The notes under the pieces are model-generated. The model did not search any database and was not told where the DNA came from. It saw only the letters and a program-made list of their open reading frames with translations. Shown here one piece after another: positions 1 to 13,745 of a stretch of DNA of 60,178 nucleotides. Position 1 is the stretch's first letter. Each line of letters opens with the position of its first letter. Location of the stretch: NCBI GenBank assembly GCA_902780635.1, contig CACZGH010000028.1, positions 1 through 60,178 on the forward strand, in the 5' to 3' direction. Source of the DNA: an uncultured Prevotellaceae bacterium (GTDB taxonomy: Bacteria; Bacteroidota; Bacteroidia; Bacteroidales; Bacteroidaceae). The translations under genes and the position numbers were made by a program.

Positions 1-26
1 TGTAGCAAAAACAAAGGTAACAAAAA

Positions 27-56
27 AGGTCGAGTTCCAAGCGAGGGACTCGACCT
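27..56 (-). terminator. Intrinsic terminator, second of a tandem pair
   Basis: A 12-bp stem (27-38 with 45-56, one G-T pair) with a 6-base loop is followed on the minus strand by six T residues. It lies about 90 bases beyond the first terminator, in the direction of transcription of the rpoC/DUF3467 unit, so it is either a backup terminator or the end of a short separate transcript. No gene is visible between the two hairpins. Confidence 0.75.
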
Positions 57-144
57 AAATTTGTATAGGGCTCAAAAAGGTTTAGCGGACACCAATAATA
101 AAAATCTCCCATTCTCCTCAGAAACTTCCGAAACAAAGAAGAAA

Positions 145-177
145 AAAGGCATAGCAGTTGACAACTACTATGCCTTT
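145..177 (-). terminator. Intrinsic terminator after the DUF3467 gene
   Basis: A 10-bp perfect stem (145-154 with 168-177) is extended by AGTT/AACT inside the loop. On the minus strand it is followed by a six-T run. It starts 22 bases past the stop codon of the DUF3467 gene and would end the long ribosomal protein/RNA polymerase operon. Confidence 0.85.
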
Positions 178-199
178 GTTTTGATGCCAGATATGCCGT

Positions 200-526
200 T
201 TAGGCCTCACCGCTGTTTTTGATATTAAAGGGCGAGATGGTGCGTGGCTGTCGATTGGGCAGTTGGATTTTCCCAAACTCACGTTCATACCGTGCCAAAT
301 TCTCCTGCAAGGCCATAGCGAGGCGCTTGGCATGCTCGGGCGACAGGATAACGCGGCTACGGACGACAGCTTTGGGCACGCCCGGTAACAAAGACGCGAG
401 ATCGACGACGAATTCTGAACTGGTGTGTGAGATAATGGCGAAGTTGGAGTAAACGCCTTGTGCCACATCGGGAGTCACTTCTATCTGAAGTTGCTGTCCT
501 CCCTGAGGGTTGTTTTGATTTTCCAT
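200..526 (-). CDS. DUF3467 domain protein
   Basis: A 108-residue protein of the DUF3467 family, small conserved bacterial proteins of unknown function. Visible features are a Gln/Asn-rich start (MENQNNPQGGQQ), a central hydrophobic beta-rich part (residues about 15-60, with VYSNFAIISHTSSEFVVDLA), and a helical piece with SPEHAKRLAMALQENL. It has no signal peptide or membrane segment, so it is probably cytoplasmic. It lies 141 bases after rpoC on the same strand, a placement I recall for this family in Bacteroidota, which suggests a link to transcription or translation. A hairpin between rpoC and this gene may lower its expression. The family call is strong; the function is unknown. Confidence 0.85.
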   Translation of the reverse strand: MENQNNPQGGQQLQIEVTPDVAQGVYSNFAIISHTSSEFVVDLASLLPGVPKAVVRSRVILSPEHAKRLAMALQENLARYEREFGKIQLPNRQPRTISPFNIKNSGEA

Positions 527-618
527 TGTTTGTTGAGTTGACGAGTTATATGTCTATTTTTCCGGAAATTCCAGATAATCGGATATTCCGGAGTTTCTGG
601 GGGTTGAAAAGCGAACTA

Positions 619-646
619 CGGCTGCCGTCAACGAAGACGGCAGCCG
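619..646 (-). terminator. Hairpin between rpoC and the DUF3467 gene
   Basis: An 11-bp GC-rich perfect stem (619-629 with 636-646) has a 6-base loop. It starts 22 bases past the rpoC stop. The T-run that follows on the minus strand is weak, so it may be a partial terminator or an mRNA-end stabiliser that lets some transcription reach the DUF3467 gene. Confidence 0.6.
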
Positions 647-667
647 CAGTGATATTGAAGTGTCTGC

Positions 668-5014
<4,347 letters not shown>

Positions 5015-5025
5015 TTTCTATACGT

Positions 5026-8000
5026 TTAGTCGAGTTTGATACTTAATCCAAGTCCGCGGAGCTCGTGCAACAGCACGTTGAGAGATTCAGGTATACCAGC
5101 CACAGGCATAGGCTCGCCTTTGACGATGGCCTCGTAAGCCTTGCTACGTCCTACCACGTCGTCGCTCTTGACAGTGAGGATCTCCTGGAGTACATGGCTG
5201 GCACCGAAAGCCTCGAGGGCCCAGACCTCCATCTCTCCGAAACGCTGTCCACCAAACTGTGCCTTACCGCCGAGTGGCTGCTGTGTGATGAGTGAGTATG
5301 GACCTATGCTACGTGCGTGCATCTTGTCCTCCACCATGTGTCCGAGTTTGAGGAAGTAGGTGATACCCACAGTGGCGGGCTGGTCAAACTGCTCGCCGGT
5401 CTCGCCGTCGAAGAGGTGTGTGGAGCAGAGACGTGGCAGTCCGGCCTTGTCTGTCCACTCAGAGAGGTCGTCGAGCTTGGCACCGTCGAAGATAGGCGTA
5501 GCGAACTTCACACCCAGTTTCTTGCCGGCAGCTCCGAGGATGGCCTCGAAGATCTGACCTAAGTTCATACGTGAAGGCACACCGAGCGGGTTGAGCACGA
5601 GGTCGACGGGACGTCCGTCCTCGAGGAACGGCATGTCTTCCTGACGCACCACTTTCGACACGATACCCTTGTTACCGTGACGTCCTGCGAGCTTGTCACC
5701 CACACCAATCTTACGTTTCTTGGCCACATACACCTTGGCCATCTGGAGGATGCCTGAGGGCAGCTCATCGCCGATGGTGATGGCAAACTTGCGGCGTTTC
5801 ATCTCTGCGTCGAGCAGTTTGGCCTTGCGCAGATAGTTCATGATCAGTTGTGAGATAAGCAGGTTGGTATGCTCGTCGTCGGTCCAGTTGTTGGACTGGA
5901 TGCCCTCATACTCGAGGTTTTTCAGACTGGCAACGGTAAACTTGGAGCCTTTGGTGATGATCTCTGTGCCGGTGTAATCTTTCACACCCTGAGAGGTCTT
6001 GTCCTCGATGAGGATGAGCAGTTTGTCGACCAGGATGTCTTTCAGGTCATTGTTCTTGGCCTCATATTCCTCGTCGATCTTCTGCAACTGCACTTTGTCC
6101 AGACGGCGTGACTCACGGGTCTTGACAGCACGTGAGAAGAGTTTCTTGTCGATGACCACACCGCTGAGAGAAGGATTGGCCTTGAGTGAAGAGTCCTTCA
6201 CATCACCAGCCTTGTCACCGAAGATGGCGCGGAGCAGTTTCTCCTCAGGTGAGGGGTCGCTCTCGCCCTTAGGTGAGATCTTGCCGATGAGGATGTCGCC
6301 TGGCTCCACACGGGCTCCCACACGGATGATACCGTTGTCGTCGAGGTCTTTGGTTGCTTCCTCGCTGACGTTGGGGATATCGGAAGTGAACTCTTCCATA
6401 CCGCGCTTGGTCTCACGCACATCGAGCTGATACTCGTCTACGTGTACACTGGTGAGCACGTCCTCACGTACCAGACGCTCAGAGAGCACGATGGCGTCCT
6501 CGTAGTTGTAACCCTTCCATGGCATGTAAGCCACGAGGAGGTTGCGGCCCAGTGCCAGCTCACCATTCTCGGTGGCGTAGCCCTCGGTGAGGATCTGTCC
6601 TTTGTGCACACGGTCGCCCTTGTTGCAGATAGGACGGAGGTCGATGGTCATATTCTGGTTGGTGCGGCGGAACTTCGACACGCGGTATTCCTTGAGGGCC
6701 GGCTCGAAGCTCACAAACTCTTCGTCCTCAGTGCGGTCGTAGAGGATGCGGATGGTGGTGGCGTCGACATACTCGATGACACCCTCTCCCTCGGCCACGA
6801 TCATGGTGCGGGAGTCTTCGCACACCTGACGCTCCAGACCTGTACCCACGATGGGTGCGTCGTTGTGGAGCAGGGGCACTGCCTGTCTCATCATGTTACA
6901 ACCCATCAGCGCACGGTGACCATCATCGTGCTCAAGGAATGGGATAAGTGCTGCCGAGACAGAAGCGATCTGCTGCGGCGACACGTCCATGAACGACACG
7001 TGCTCTGGCTCTACGACGGGGAAGTCGGCGTCGAGACGGCATTTCACCACATCACGCACGAAGGTGCCGTCGTCATTAAGAGGCGCGTTGCCCTGACCGA
7101 TATAATGCTCCTGCTCTTCCTCAGCGGTCATATAGACCACATGCTCATTGTCCAGGTCCACCGTGCTGTTCTCCACCTTACGGTAGGGTGTCTCGATGAA
7201 TCCGAGCTGGTTGATGGTAGCATAGACGCAAAGCGAGGAGATTAGTCCGATATTGGGACCTTCAGGGCTCTCGATGGGGCACAAGCGGCCATAGTGAGTA
7301 TAGTGTACGTCACGAACCTCAAATCCGGCGCGGTCGCGTGAGAGACCACCAGGACCGAGTGCTGAGAGACGGCGTTTGTGCGTGACCTCAGCAAGCGGGT
7401 TGGTCTGGTCCATGAACTGGCTCAGCGGGTTGGTACCAAAGAAAGAGTTGATGACGCTTGAGATCGTCTTGGCATTGATCAGGTCGGTGGGAGTGAACAC
7501 CTCATTGTCGCGCACGTTCATACGCTCTCTGATGGTGCGGCTCATACGGGCCAGACCGATGGAGAACTGGTTGGCGAGCTGCTCACCTACAGTGCGCACG
7601 CGGCGGTTGGAGAGGTGGTCGATATCATCGACCGTAGCGTTGGAGTTGACCAACTGGATGAGATACTTGATAATCTCTATGATGTCCTCTTTGGTGAGGA
7701 TACGGATGTCCATGTCGGTATTAAGACCTAACTTCTTATTGATGCGATAGCGACCCACTTCGCCCAGGTCATAGCGCTTGTCAGAGAAGAACAGGTTTTG
7801 GATCACCTCGCGAGCACTGGCATCATCAGCGGGGTCGGCATTGCGGAGCTGGCGGTAGATGTACTGCACAGCCTCTTTTTCCGACTTACTGGAGTCCTTG
7901 GCCAGTGTGTTGAAGATGATGGCAAAACGGCTGGCCGCGTCATCGTCCTTGTGGAGCAGGATGGTCTGGGTGCCACTCTCCAGAATCTCCTCAGCATTCT

Positions 8001-8838
8001 CTTTGGTGATGATGGTCTCGCGGTCCATAAGCACCTCATTGCGCTCGATGGATACCACCTCGCCCGTCTCCTCATCGGAGAAGTCCTCGGTCCAGGTCTT
8101 AAGCACATGACCTGCGAGCTTGCGCCCGATCACTTCCTTCAGGTTCTTCCTGTTCACCTTCACTTCCTCAGCGAGGTCGAAAATGCGCAGGATGTCTTTG
8201 TCTGACTCGAAGCCGATGGCTCTGAGAAGCGTAGTGACAGGCAGTTTTTTCTTACGGTCGATGTATGCGTACATCACATTGTTGATGTCAGTGGCAAACT
8301 CGATCCACGATCCTTTGAAGGGGATGATACGTGCAGAGTAAAGCACAGTGCCATTGGCATGTACACCCTGGCTGAAGAACACGCCCGGCGAACGGTGGAG
8401 CTGTGACACCACCACACGCTCGGCACCATTGATGATGAACGTGCCATTCTGTGTCATATAAGGTATCGTGCCCAGGAACACATCCGAGGTGACCATACCG
8501 AAGTCCTCATGGTCGGGGTCGGTGCAGTAGAGCTTCATCTTGGCCTTGAGAGGCACACTGTAGGTGAGCCCTCTCTCCAGGCACTCGTCGATGGAGTAGC
8601 GTGGGGGGTCGATAAAGTAGTCAAGGAACTCGAGAACGAAGTTGTTGCGGGTGTCGGTGATGGGGAAATTCTCCGAGAACACCTTGTACAGTCCGTCGTT
8701 CTTTCGCAGCTCTGGTGGCGTGTCGAGCTGTAGGAAATCTTGGAAAGACTTCAATTGCACGTCGAGGAAGTCCGGTGTGGGCATCGGATTCTTCACGCTG
8801 GCAAAGTTTACTCTGTTGTTAACGATTTTCGTGGCCAT
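5026..8838 (-). CDS. rpoB: DNA-directed RNA polymerase subunit beta
   Basis: The 1270-residue beta subunit of RNA polymerase. I start at the ATG giving [12 protein letters not shown]; the frame continues 11 codons upstream only to a TTG. The rifampicin-binding region is intact and looks sensitive: [23 protein letters not shown] and [19 protein letters not shown] keep the Asp, His and Ser equivalent to the E. coli 516/526/531 positions. The C-terminal [20 protein letters not shown] motif is present. The gene sits after rplL, separated by a 159-base spacer with an attenuator-like hairpin, and before rpoC in the standard rplKAJL-rpoBC order. Confidence 0.99.
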   Translation of the reverse strand: MATKIVNNRVNFASVKNPMPTPDFLDVQLKSFQDFLQLDTPPELRKNDGLYKVFSENFPITDTRNNFVLEFLDYFIDPPRYSIDECLERGLTYSVPLKAKMKLYCTDPDHEDFGMVTSDVFLGTIPYMTQNGTFIINGAERVVVSQLHRSPGVFFSQGVHANGTVLYSARIIPFKGSWIEFATDINNVMYAYIDRKKKLPVTTLLRAIGFESDKDILRIFDLAEEVKVNRKNLKEVIGRKLAGHVLKTWTEDFSDEETGEVVSIERNEVLMDRETIITKENAEEILESGTQTILLHKDDDAASRFAIIFNTLAKDSSKSEKEAVQYIYRQLRNADPADDASAREVIQNLFFSDKRYDLGEVGRYRINKKLGLNTDMDIRILTKEDIIEIIKYLIQLVNSNATVDDIDHLSNRRVRTVGEQLANQFSIGLARMSRTIRERMNVRDNEVFTPTDLINAKTISSVINSFFGTNPLSQFMDQTNPLAEVTHKRRLSALGPGGLSRDRAGFEVRDVHYTHYGRLCPIESPEGPNIGLISSLCVYATINQLGFIETPYRKVENSTVDLDNEHVVYMTAEEEQEHYIGQGNAPLNDDGTFVRDVVKCRLDADFPVVEPEHVSFMDVSPQQIASVSAALIPFLEHDDGHRALMGCNMMRQAVPLLHNDAPIVGTGLERQVCEDSRTMIVAEGEGVIEYVDATTIRILYDRTEDEEFVSFEPALKEYRVSKFRRTNQNMTIDLRPICNKGDRVHKGQILTEGYATENGELALGRNLLVAYMPWKGYNYEDAIVLSERLVREDVLTSVHVDEYQLDVRETKRGMEEFTSDIPNVSEEATKDLDDNGIIRVGARVEPGDILIGKISPKGESDPSPEEKLLRAIFGDKAGDVKDSSLKANPSLSGVVIDKKLFSRAVKTRESRRLDKVQLQKIDEEYEAKNNDLKDILVDKLLILIEDKTSQGVKDYTGTEIITKGSKFTVASLKNLEYEGIQSNNWTDDEHTNLLISQLIMNYLRKAKLLDAEMKRRKFAITIGDELPSGILQMAKVYVAKKRKIGVGDKLAGRHGNKGIVSKVVRQEDMPFLEDGRPVDLVLNPLGVPSRMNLGQIFEAILGAAGKKLGVKFATPIFDGAKLDDLSEWTDKAGLPRLCSTHLFDGETGEQFDQPATVGITYFLKLGHMVEDKMHARSIGPYSLITQQPLGGKAQFGGQRFGEMEVWALEAFGASHVLQEILTVKSDDVVGRSKAYEAIVKGEPMPVAGIPESLNVLLHELRGLGLSIKLD

Positions 8839-8902
8839 TAAAACATTTTTAATAGGATCCGGTTGGCACAACCGGCATCATTAGAAGAAAAAGACACAAA
8901 AA

Positions 8903-8935
8903 GGTTAAGAATCCCCGACTGGGAGACTCTTAACC
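8903..8935 (-). terminator. Attenuator-like hairpin in the rplL-rpoB spacer
   Basis: An 8-bp outer stem (GGTTAAGA at 8903-8910 with TCTTAACC at 8928-8935) has an inner CCC/GGG. On the minus strand it is followed directly by five Ts. It lies 63 bases after rplL and 65 before rpoB, matching the position of the partial terminator known in E. coli that makes ribosomal protein mRNA more abundant than rpoBC mRNA. A second hairpin from two CACCGGTG octamers (8951-8958 and 8973-8980) sits closer to rplL. Confidence 0.65.
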
Positions 8936-8997
8936 GAAATTTTGAGAAGTCACCGGTGTCAAGTGTACCCCGCACCGGTGGTCGATGCTTTTAAATC

Positions 8998-9375
8998 TTA
9001 TTTGAGCTCTACCTTGGCACCTTCAGCCTCGATAGTCTTCTTGAGGTTCTCAGCCTCAGCCTTAGCCATACCCTCTTTCAGTGTTGAGGGAGCGCCATCA
9101 ACGAGCTCCTTAGCCTCTTTCAGACCAAGACCGCAAGCCTCTTTCACAGCCTTCACAACCTTCAGCTTGTTGGGGCCGATCTCTGCGAGCACCACGTCAA
9201 ACTCAGTCTTCTCCTCCTCTGCGGGAGCGGCGGCGGCGGCGGGGCCAGCAGCCACTGCTACGGCTGCGGCAGCAGGTTCAATACCATACTCGTCCTTGAG
9301 GACAGTAGCCAACTCGTTTACTTCCTTTACTGTCAAATTAACTAATTGTTCAGCAATAGCTTTGATATCTGCCAT
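8998..9375 (-). CDS. rplL: 50S ribosomal protein L7/L12
   Basis: A 125-residue stalk protein that recruits translation factors to the ribosome. The N-terminal dimerisation part (about 1-35) is followed by an Ala-rich hinge ([21 protein letters not shown], about 36-56) and the C-terminal domain, with KIKVVK-like [28 protein letters not shown] and the usual Lys/Glu-rich end. Length and domain order are normal. It follows rplJ by 56 bases on the same strand. Confidence 0.98.
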   Translation of the reverse strand: MADIKAIAEQLVNLTVKEVNELATVLKDEYGIEPAAAAVAVAAGPAAAAAPAEEEKTEFDVVLAEIGPNKLKVVKAVKEACGLGLKEAKELVDGAPSTLKEGMAKAEAENLKKTIEAEGAKVELK

Positions 9376-9431
9376 TTTATTTAAAAATTTTAATTGTTTT
9401 GTAATCTTTTGAAAATGTGTATGACTTTTAT

Positions 9432-9950
9432 TTATTCAGGACGCTCGCCTAAAGTCTTCAGCACACCATGGATGGTGTTTGCGCCTGACTGAAGAGCAGA
9501 GATGACATTCTTTGCAGGTGACTGCAGCAATGCCACGATGTCTGCGATAAGTTCGTTCTTGCTCTTGATAGATGCGAGTTCATCGAGTTTGTCAGCACCC
9601 ACAAAGATACCTTCCTCAGCGTATGCTGCCTTCAGGCAGGGGATACCCTCTTTGGTGTAGTCTTTGAGCATCTTGGCAGGCAGGTTGGCAGTGTTGGTGA
9701 ACATCACTGCGGTATTGCCCTTCAATGCGGGATACAGCTCGGAGAAGTCGATGTCAGAAGCTTCGAAAGCCTTGTGAAGCAATTTGTTCTTCACAACGAC
9801 CATTTTAATCTCATTCTTGAAACAGTTGCGACGAAGTTTAGAGGTCTTCTCAGCATCCAGTCCGGTCACGTCGACCAGATAGAAGTGAGGATACTCTTTA
9901 AGCTTCTCACCCAGTTCAACGATGATAGTATCTTTTATTTCTTTTTTCAT
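9432..9950 (-). CDS. rplJ: 50S ribosomal protein L10
   Basis: A 172-residue L10 protein, the base of the ribosomal stalk that holds L7/L12 dimers. The N-terminal part shows the typical [19 protein letters not shown] and [13 protein letters not shown] segments. The C-terminal helix that binds L7/L12 ([25 protein letters not shown]) is present. Only 21 bases separate it from rplA, too short for the long autoregulatory L10 leader of enterobacteria, so any L10 control would have to act elsewhere. Confidence 0.98.
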   Translation of the reverse strand: MKKEIKDTIIVELGEKLKEYPHFYLVDVTGLDAEKTSKLRRNCFKNEIKMVVVKNKLLHKAFEASDIDFSELYPALKGNTAVMFTNTANLPAKMLKDYTKEGIPCLKAAYAEEGIFVGADKLDELASIKSKNELIADIVALLQSPAKNVISALQSGANTIHGVLKTLGERPE

Positions 9951-9971
9951 TTTTACACAGTCACTTTTGGG

Positions 9972-10664
9972 TTATTCTACCGACTTGGGATCTACTTTGA
10001 TACCCATACTCATCGTGCTTGAAACAAAGATACTCTTAATATATGTACCTTTAGCGGCAGCCGGCTTCAGTTTGATAATCGTAGCGATGAATTCTTTCGC
10101 ATTCTGATAAATCTGATCCGGAGTGAAGGTGATCTTTCCAATAGAGGCATGCACAATACCTGTCTTGTCAACCTTGAAGTCAATCTTACCTTGTTTTACT
10201 TCTTTCACTGCCTTAGCAACATCCATAGTCACAGTGCCACTCTTGGGGTTAGGCATCAAGCCACGCGGACCAAGAATACGTCCGAGAGGACCAATTTTAC
10301 CCATGCAAGAAGGCATCGTGATAATCACGTCGACATCCGTCCATCCGCCTTTGATCTTATCGATATATTCCTCAAGACCGACGTAGTCGGCGCCAGCTTC
10401 CTTAGCAGCAGCTTCAGCATCTGGTGTACAGAGGCAGAGCACTCTGACCACCTTACCGGTACCGCATGGCAGAGACACCACGCCACGCACCATCTGGTTG
10501 GCCTTACGAGGGTCTACACCCAAGCGTACATCAATGTCAACGGAAGCCTCAAACTTGGTGGTGGTGATTTCCTTCACCAGTTCGGTTGCTTCCCTTAAAG
10601 AGTATGCTTTCCCTGCTTCAATCTTTTCAGCTACTGATTTTTGGTTTTTTGTCAGTTTCTTCAT
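9972..10664 (-). CDS. rplA: 50S ribosomal protein L1
   Basis: A 230-residue L1 protein of the ribosomal L1 stalk, which binds 23S rRNA and helps release deacylated tRNA. The conserved [28 protein letters not shown] core and the C-terminal segment with [13 protein letters not shown]-like sequence are intact. It follows rplK by 22 bases and precedes rplJ in the usual order. Length is normal. Confidence 0.98.
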   Translation of the reverse strand: MKKLTKNQKSVAEKIEAGKAYSLREATELVKEITTTKFEASVDIDVRLGVDPRKANQMVRGVVSLPCGTGKVVRVLCLCTPDAEAAAKEAGADYVGLEEYIDKIKGGWTDVDVIITMPSCMGKIGPLGRILGPRGLMPNPKSGTVTMDVAKAVKEVKQGKIDFKVDKTGIVHASIGKITFTPDQIYQNAKEFIATIIKLKPAAAKGTYIKSIFVSSTMSMGIKVDPKSVE

Positions 10665-10686
10665 TGTTTCTTAAATTGAAGTTTAA

Positions 10687-11127
10687 TTATTTACCAGGGA
10701 ACTCCCCTTTTACAGTGATACCCATACTTCTAGCTGTGCCGGCAACAAGTTTCATAGCTGATTCGATGGTGAAGCAATTGAGATCGCTCATCTTATCCTC
10801 AGCAATAGCTCTCACCTGATCCCATGTCACAGAAGCGACCTTCTTACGGTTGGGCTCGGCAGAACCGCTTTTCACCTTGGCAGCCTCAAGCAGCTGGATT
10901 GCTGCGGGAGGTGTCTTGATGACGAAGCTGAAAGACTTGTCGGTGTAGTAAGTGATAACGACGGGAAGAATCTTTCCTGCCTTATCCTGAGTGCGCGCAT
11001 TGAACTCCTTGCAGAAGCCCATGATGTTGATACCCTTTGAACCAAGCGCGGGGCCAACTGGGGGTGAGGGATTTGCTGCGCCACCCTTAATCTGTAATTT
11101 GATTAATCCAGCAACTTCTTTAGCCAT
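10687..11127 (-). CDS. rplK: 50S ribosomal protein L11
   Basis: A 146-residue L11 protein of the GTPase-associated centre. The N-terminal Pro-rich part ([32 protein letters not shown]) is the thiostrepton-contacting region; the C-terminal rRNA-binding domain ends in [12 protein letters not shown]. It lies 60 bases after nusG on the same strand. No deviation from the family is visible. Confidence 0.98.
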   Translation of the reverse strand: MAKEVAGLIKLQIKGGAANPSPPVGPALGSKGINIMGFCKEFNARTQDKAGKILPVVITYYTDKSFSFVIKTPPAAIQLLEAAKVKSGSAEPNRKKVASVTWDQVRAIAEDKMSDLNCFTIESAMKLVAGTARSMGITVKGEFPGK

Positions 11128-11187
11128 TGTTTTTGATAATTAAAAATTTGAAAGATATAAAAGAATTCACGGATTCGTAACCATCCG

Positions 11188-11733
11188 CTATTCTTTTACG
11201 ACCTGCATAAAACCAAGCTCTAACGGAGTTTTACGTCCGAAGATCCTGACCATGACTTTTAGTTTGCGCTTCTCGGCATTTACCTCTTCGATGACACCCG
11301 AGAAGCCACTGAATGGGCCTTCCGTTACCTTTACTGTCTCGTTGACCTCGTAGGGGATGATGACCTCATCCACAATCTCAGTCTCCTCGGCATTACCGAG
11401 CATACGGTTGATTTCTGACTGCTTGACAGGAGAGGGGTTGTCCAATCCACCCAGAAAACCGAGCACATTTGGCATGAAACGCAATGTATGCGCCACGTCA
11501 CCCTTCATGATGGCCTCAACGAAAACATAGCCAGGGAGAGACACTTTCTCCTTGACCACGCGTTTTCCATCGCTACGCTGGGTAGCATGCTTCTCCATGG
11601 GGATGACAATCTGGAAAACAAATTGAGACAACATCTGATTGTGCTTAAGCTCAGCCTCGATGTATTCCTTCACCTTGGCCTCTTTACCACTGACGGTCTT
11701 AAGCACATACCAATTTTTCCCTGCCTGAGCCAT
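11188..11733 (-). CDS. nusG: Transcription termination/antitermination factor NusG
   Basis: A 181-residue NusG, which binds RNA polymerase and links it to Rho or ribosomes. The N-terminal NGN domain starts [21 protein letters not shown], and the C-terminal KOW domain carries [24 protein letters not shown]. Its start is 3 bases past the secE stop, so the two are translationally close. Length is normal and there is no insert domain. Confidence 0.98.
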   Translation of the reverse strand: MAQAGKNWYVLKTVSGKEAKVKEYIEAELKHNQMLSQFVFQIVIPMEKHATQRSDGKRVVKEKVSLPGYVFVEAIMKGDVAHTLRFMPNVLGFLGGLDNPSPVKQSEINRMLGNAEETEIVDEVIIPYEVNETVKVTEGPFSGFSGVIEEVNAEKRKLKVMVRIFGRKTPLELGFMQVVKE

Positions 11734-11736
11734 TTG

Positions 11737-11934
11737 TTAAGAAAACAATTGATAAATAAACTTCATGCAATTCTCAAACACCACATCCATCAGGAACACT
11801 ACCAGCGCAATGATAAGGGAAGCAGATAAAACAACCATTGCACTGTGAGACAATTCCTTCATAGTAGGCCATGTAGTCTTATGCGCAAGTTCGTCGTAAC
11901 ATTCCTTGCAATAATTCACGAATCTTTTAAACAT
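11737..11934 (-). CDS. secE: Preprotein translocase subunit SecE
   Basis: A 65-residue SecE of the Sec channel, short form with one membrane helix. I chose the ATG at 11934 (MFKRFVNYCKECYDELAHKTTWP). The frame extends 7 codons further but would start inside tRNA-Trp. The amphipathic helix with the conserved TTWPTMKEL is followed by a single transmembrane helix (about residues 28-50). It lies between tRNA-Trp and nusG, its usual place. Confidence 0.96.
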   Translation of the reverse strand: MFKRFVNYCKECYDELAHKTTWPTMKELSHSAMVVLSASLIIALVVFLMDVVFENCMKFIYQLFS

Positions 11935-11952
11935 ATCCTTTTTCCTGATTAG

Positions 11953-12025
11953 CACGGGAAGTAAGACTCGAACTCACGACCCTCGGTTTTGGAGACCGAT
12001 GCTCTACCAACTGAGCTATTCCCGT
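11953..12025 (-). tRNA. tRNA-Trp (CCA anticodon)
   Basis: A 73-base cloverleaf: acceptor ACGGGAA pairs with TTCCCGT, the D-arm has AGCTCAGTTGGTAGAGC, the anticodon loop is TCTCCAAAA with CCA, and the T-arm has GTTCGAGTC. The terminal CCA is not encoded. It is placed between tuf and secE, as in many bacteria. Confidence 0.96.
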
Positions 12026-12078
12026 AAAAAAGTTCCCGCGCCCACTGACGCGGGAACCATCGTTATCTTTTGCAGATA

Positions 12079-13236
12079 TTAGTCTTCGTAAACGTCTGTG
12101 ATCTGACCTGAGCCAACGGTGCGGCCACCCTCACGGATAGCGAAGCGGACCTGAATCTCAACGTTGTCACCTGGCATCACCATCTCAACGCCCTCGGGGA
12201 GAGTGATCTCACCGGTGCAGTCCATGGTGCGGAGGTAGAACTGAGGACGATACTTGTTGCCGAATGGAGTGTGACGGCCACCCTCTTCCTTCTTCAGCAC
12301 GTAGATGGAAGCCTTGAACTTCTTGAATGGTTTGATCTGACCCGGATGGCAGAGCACCATACCACGCTTGATCTCTTTCTTGTCGATACCGCGGAGAAGC
12401 AGACCTACGTTGTCACCAGCCTGACCTTCGTCGAGAATCTTGCGGAACATCTCAACACCAGTCACCACAGACTTGGCATCCTCACCGAGACCGAGCAGCT
12501 CAACTGCGTCGCCCACGTGGATCACACCAGTCTCGATACGGCCAGTAGCCACTGTACCACGACCTGTGATAGAGAACACGTCCTCAACAGGCATCAAGAA
12601 TGGTTTGTCAGTAGCGCGTGGAGGCTCCTGGATCCACTCATCACAAGTGTTCATCAGCTCCATCACTTTCTCTTCCCACTTAGCAACACCGTTCAGAGCG
12701 CCAAGGGCAGAACCACGGATGATAGGAGTGTCATCCTCAAACTCATACTGAGCCAGAATCTCTTGAACCTCCATCTCAACGAGCTCGAGCATCTCCTCGT
12801 CGTCGACCATGTCGCACTTGTTGAGGAACACCACGAGGCGGGGAACGTTCACCTGACGGGCGAGCAGCACGTGCTCACGGGTCTGAGGCATAGGACCGTC
12901 AGTAGCAGCTACCACGAGGATAGCACCGTCCATCTGAGCAGCACCAGTTACCATGTTCTTCACATAGTCGGCGTGTCCCGGGCAGTCAACGTGTGCATAG
13001 TGACGCTTCTCAGTCTCATACTCCACGTGTGCGGTGTTGATAGTGATACCACGCTCTTTCTCCTCAGGAGCGTTGTCAATCTGATCGAAGGACTTCACTT
13101 TGTCCTTGTTAGCCTCAATCTTCTCAGCGAGAACCTTGGTGATAGCGGCTGTAAGGGTAGTCTTACCATGGTCTACGTGACCAATTGTACCAATGTTAAC
13201 GTGCGGTTTCGTACGCACAAAATTCTCTTTAGCCAT
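12079..13236 (-). CDS. tuf: Elongation factor Tu with an internal deletion in domain 3
   Basis: A 385-residue EF-Tu, the GTPase that brings aminoacyl-tRNA to the ribosome. The G domain is complete: [11 protein letters not shown]-loop, the RGITIN switch I, DCPGHADY switch II, NKCD and SALGAL. Domain 2 and most of domain 3 are normal ([28 protein letters not shown]). The anomaly follows PGDNVEIQV at residue 363, which runs straight into [12 protein letters not shown]. Family members have about 12 more residues there (E. coli TLIHPIAMDDGL). The reading frame is kept and the normal ending is present. Either this is a real deletion, with another tuf copy elsewhere, or it is an assembly artefact. 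The gene sits in the tRNA-tuf-tRNA-secE cluster. Confidence 0.95.
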   Translation of the reverse strand: MAKENFVRTKPHVNIGTIGHVDHGKTTLTAAITKVLAEKIEANKDKVKSFDQIDNAPEEKERGITINTAHVEYETEKRHYAHVDCPGHADYVKNMVTGAAQMDGAILVVAATDGPMPQTREHVLLARQVNVPRLVVFLNKCDMVDDEEMLELVEMEVQEILAQYEFEDDTPIIRGSALGALNGVAKWEEKVMELMNTCDEWIQEPPRATDKPFLMPVEDVFSITGRGTVATGRIETGVIHVGDAVELLGLGEDAKSVVTGVEMFRKILDEGQAGDNVGLLLRGIDKKEIKRGMVLCHPGQIKPFKKFKASIYVLKKEEGGRHTPFGNKYRPQFYLRTMDCTGEITLPEGVEMVMPGDNVEIQVRFAIREGGRTVGSGQITDVYED

Positions 13237-13299
13237 TGCTTAACTTTGTTATTTATTAAATGAATAATCGTGTATTTTTGCTTCCTCCTTGATGTCAAG

Positions 13300-13371
13300 A
13301 GCTGTTACCGAGAGTTGAACTCGGGACCTCTTCCTTACCAAGGAAGCGCTCTACCACTGAGCTATAACAGC
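13300..13371 (-). tRNA. tRNA-Thr (GGT anticodon)
   Basis: A 72-base cloverleaf with acceptor GCTGTTA/TAACAGC, D-arm AGCTCAGTGGTAGAGC, anticodon stem CTTCC/GGAAG enclosing TTGGTAA (anticodon GGT), and T-loop TTCAACT. CCA is not encoded. It is the last of four tRNAs upstream of tuf, like the thrU-tyrU-glyT-thrT-tufB order of E. coli. Confidence 0.96.
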
Positions 13372-13380
13372 AACATTTTG

Positions 13381-13453
13381 AGCGGAAAACGGGACTCAAA
13401 CCCGCGACCCCCAGCTTGGAAGGCTAGTGCTCTATCGACTGAGCTATTTCCGC
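13381..13453 (-). tRNA. tRNA-Gly (TCC anticodon)
   Basis: A 73-base cloverleaf with acceptor GCGGAAA/TTTCCGC, D-arm AGCTCAGTCGATAGAGC, anticodon loop CTTCCAA (anticodon TCC) closed by CTAGC/GCTGG, and T-arm CGGGTTTGAGTCCCG. CCA is not encoded. Third in the four-tRNA run. Confidence 0.96.
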
Positions 13454-13460
13454 AAATCTT

Positions 13461-13546
13461 TGGTGGGTGCTGATGGATTCGAACCACCGAAGTCGAAAGA
13501 CAGCAGATTTACAGTCTGCCCCATTTGGCCACTCTGGAAAACACCC
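13461..13546 (-). tRNA. tRNA-Tyr (GTA anticodon), CCA encoded
   Basis: An 86-base class II tRNA with a long variable arm. Acceptor GGGTGTT pairs with AGCACCC, discriminator A is followed by an encoded CCA, the anticodon loop is CTGTAAA (GTA) closed by GCAGA/TCTGC, and the T-arm is GGTGGTTCGAATCCATC. It is the only tRNA of this cluster with a genomic CCA. Confidence 0.96.
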
Positions 13547-13571
13547 TTTTCACTTCAGACCCTTTGTTTGG

Positions 13572-13645
13572 AGCCTCTTGTCGGATTCGAACCAACGACC
13601 CCGAGATTACAAATCACGTGCTCTGGCCAACTGAGCTAAAGAGGC
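13572..13645 (-). tRNA. tRNA-Thr (TGT anticodon)
   Basis: A 74-base cloverleaf with acceptor GCCTCTT/AAGAGGC, D-arm AGCTCAGTTGGCCAGAGC, anticodon loop TTTGTAA (anticodon TGT) and T-arm GTTGGTTCGAATCCGAC. The anticodon stem CGTGA/TCTCG has one T-T mismatch in the middle. It is the first gene after the cluster promoter. CCA is not encoded. Confidence 0.93.
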
Positions 13646-13697
13646 AAATCTTTGCAGCCGCTCAGGCTGGCAAAGCCAAATAGTCTTAAAGCGGCTG

Positions 13698-13728
13698 CAA
13701 AGATAGGCATTATTTTCCAACTGGCAAA
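13698..13728 (-). promoter_or_regulatory. Promoter of the tRNA-tuf-secE-nusG-ribosomal protein operon
   Basis: On the minus strand this reads TTTG (13728-13725), 19 bases, then TATCTTTG (13705-13698), an exact match to the Bacteroidota housekeeping promoter with ideal spacing. The expected transcript start is near 13694, about 50 bases before the first tRNA. Its -7 box overlaps the right arm of a 13-bp inverted repeat (13650-13662 and 13690-13702). Confidence 0.85.
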
Positions 13729-13745
13729 ATTTTTTCTTGATTTTT

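Noticed and set aside
6442-7245. 267-residue open frame opposite rpoB
   Set aside because: Antisense shadow of a conserved gene with no family resemblance.
8839-8871. Longer start for rpoB at a TTG
   Set aside because: The added 11 residues do not match the family and an ATG with the conserved N-terminus follows.
9951-9971. L10 autoregulatory leader before rplJ
   Set aside because: The spacer is 21 bases, too short for the known L10-binding RNA fold.
12271-13263. 330-residue open frame opposite tuf
   Set aside because: Antisense shadow produced by strong codon bias in tuf; no recognisable protein.
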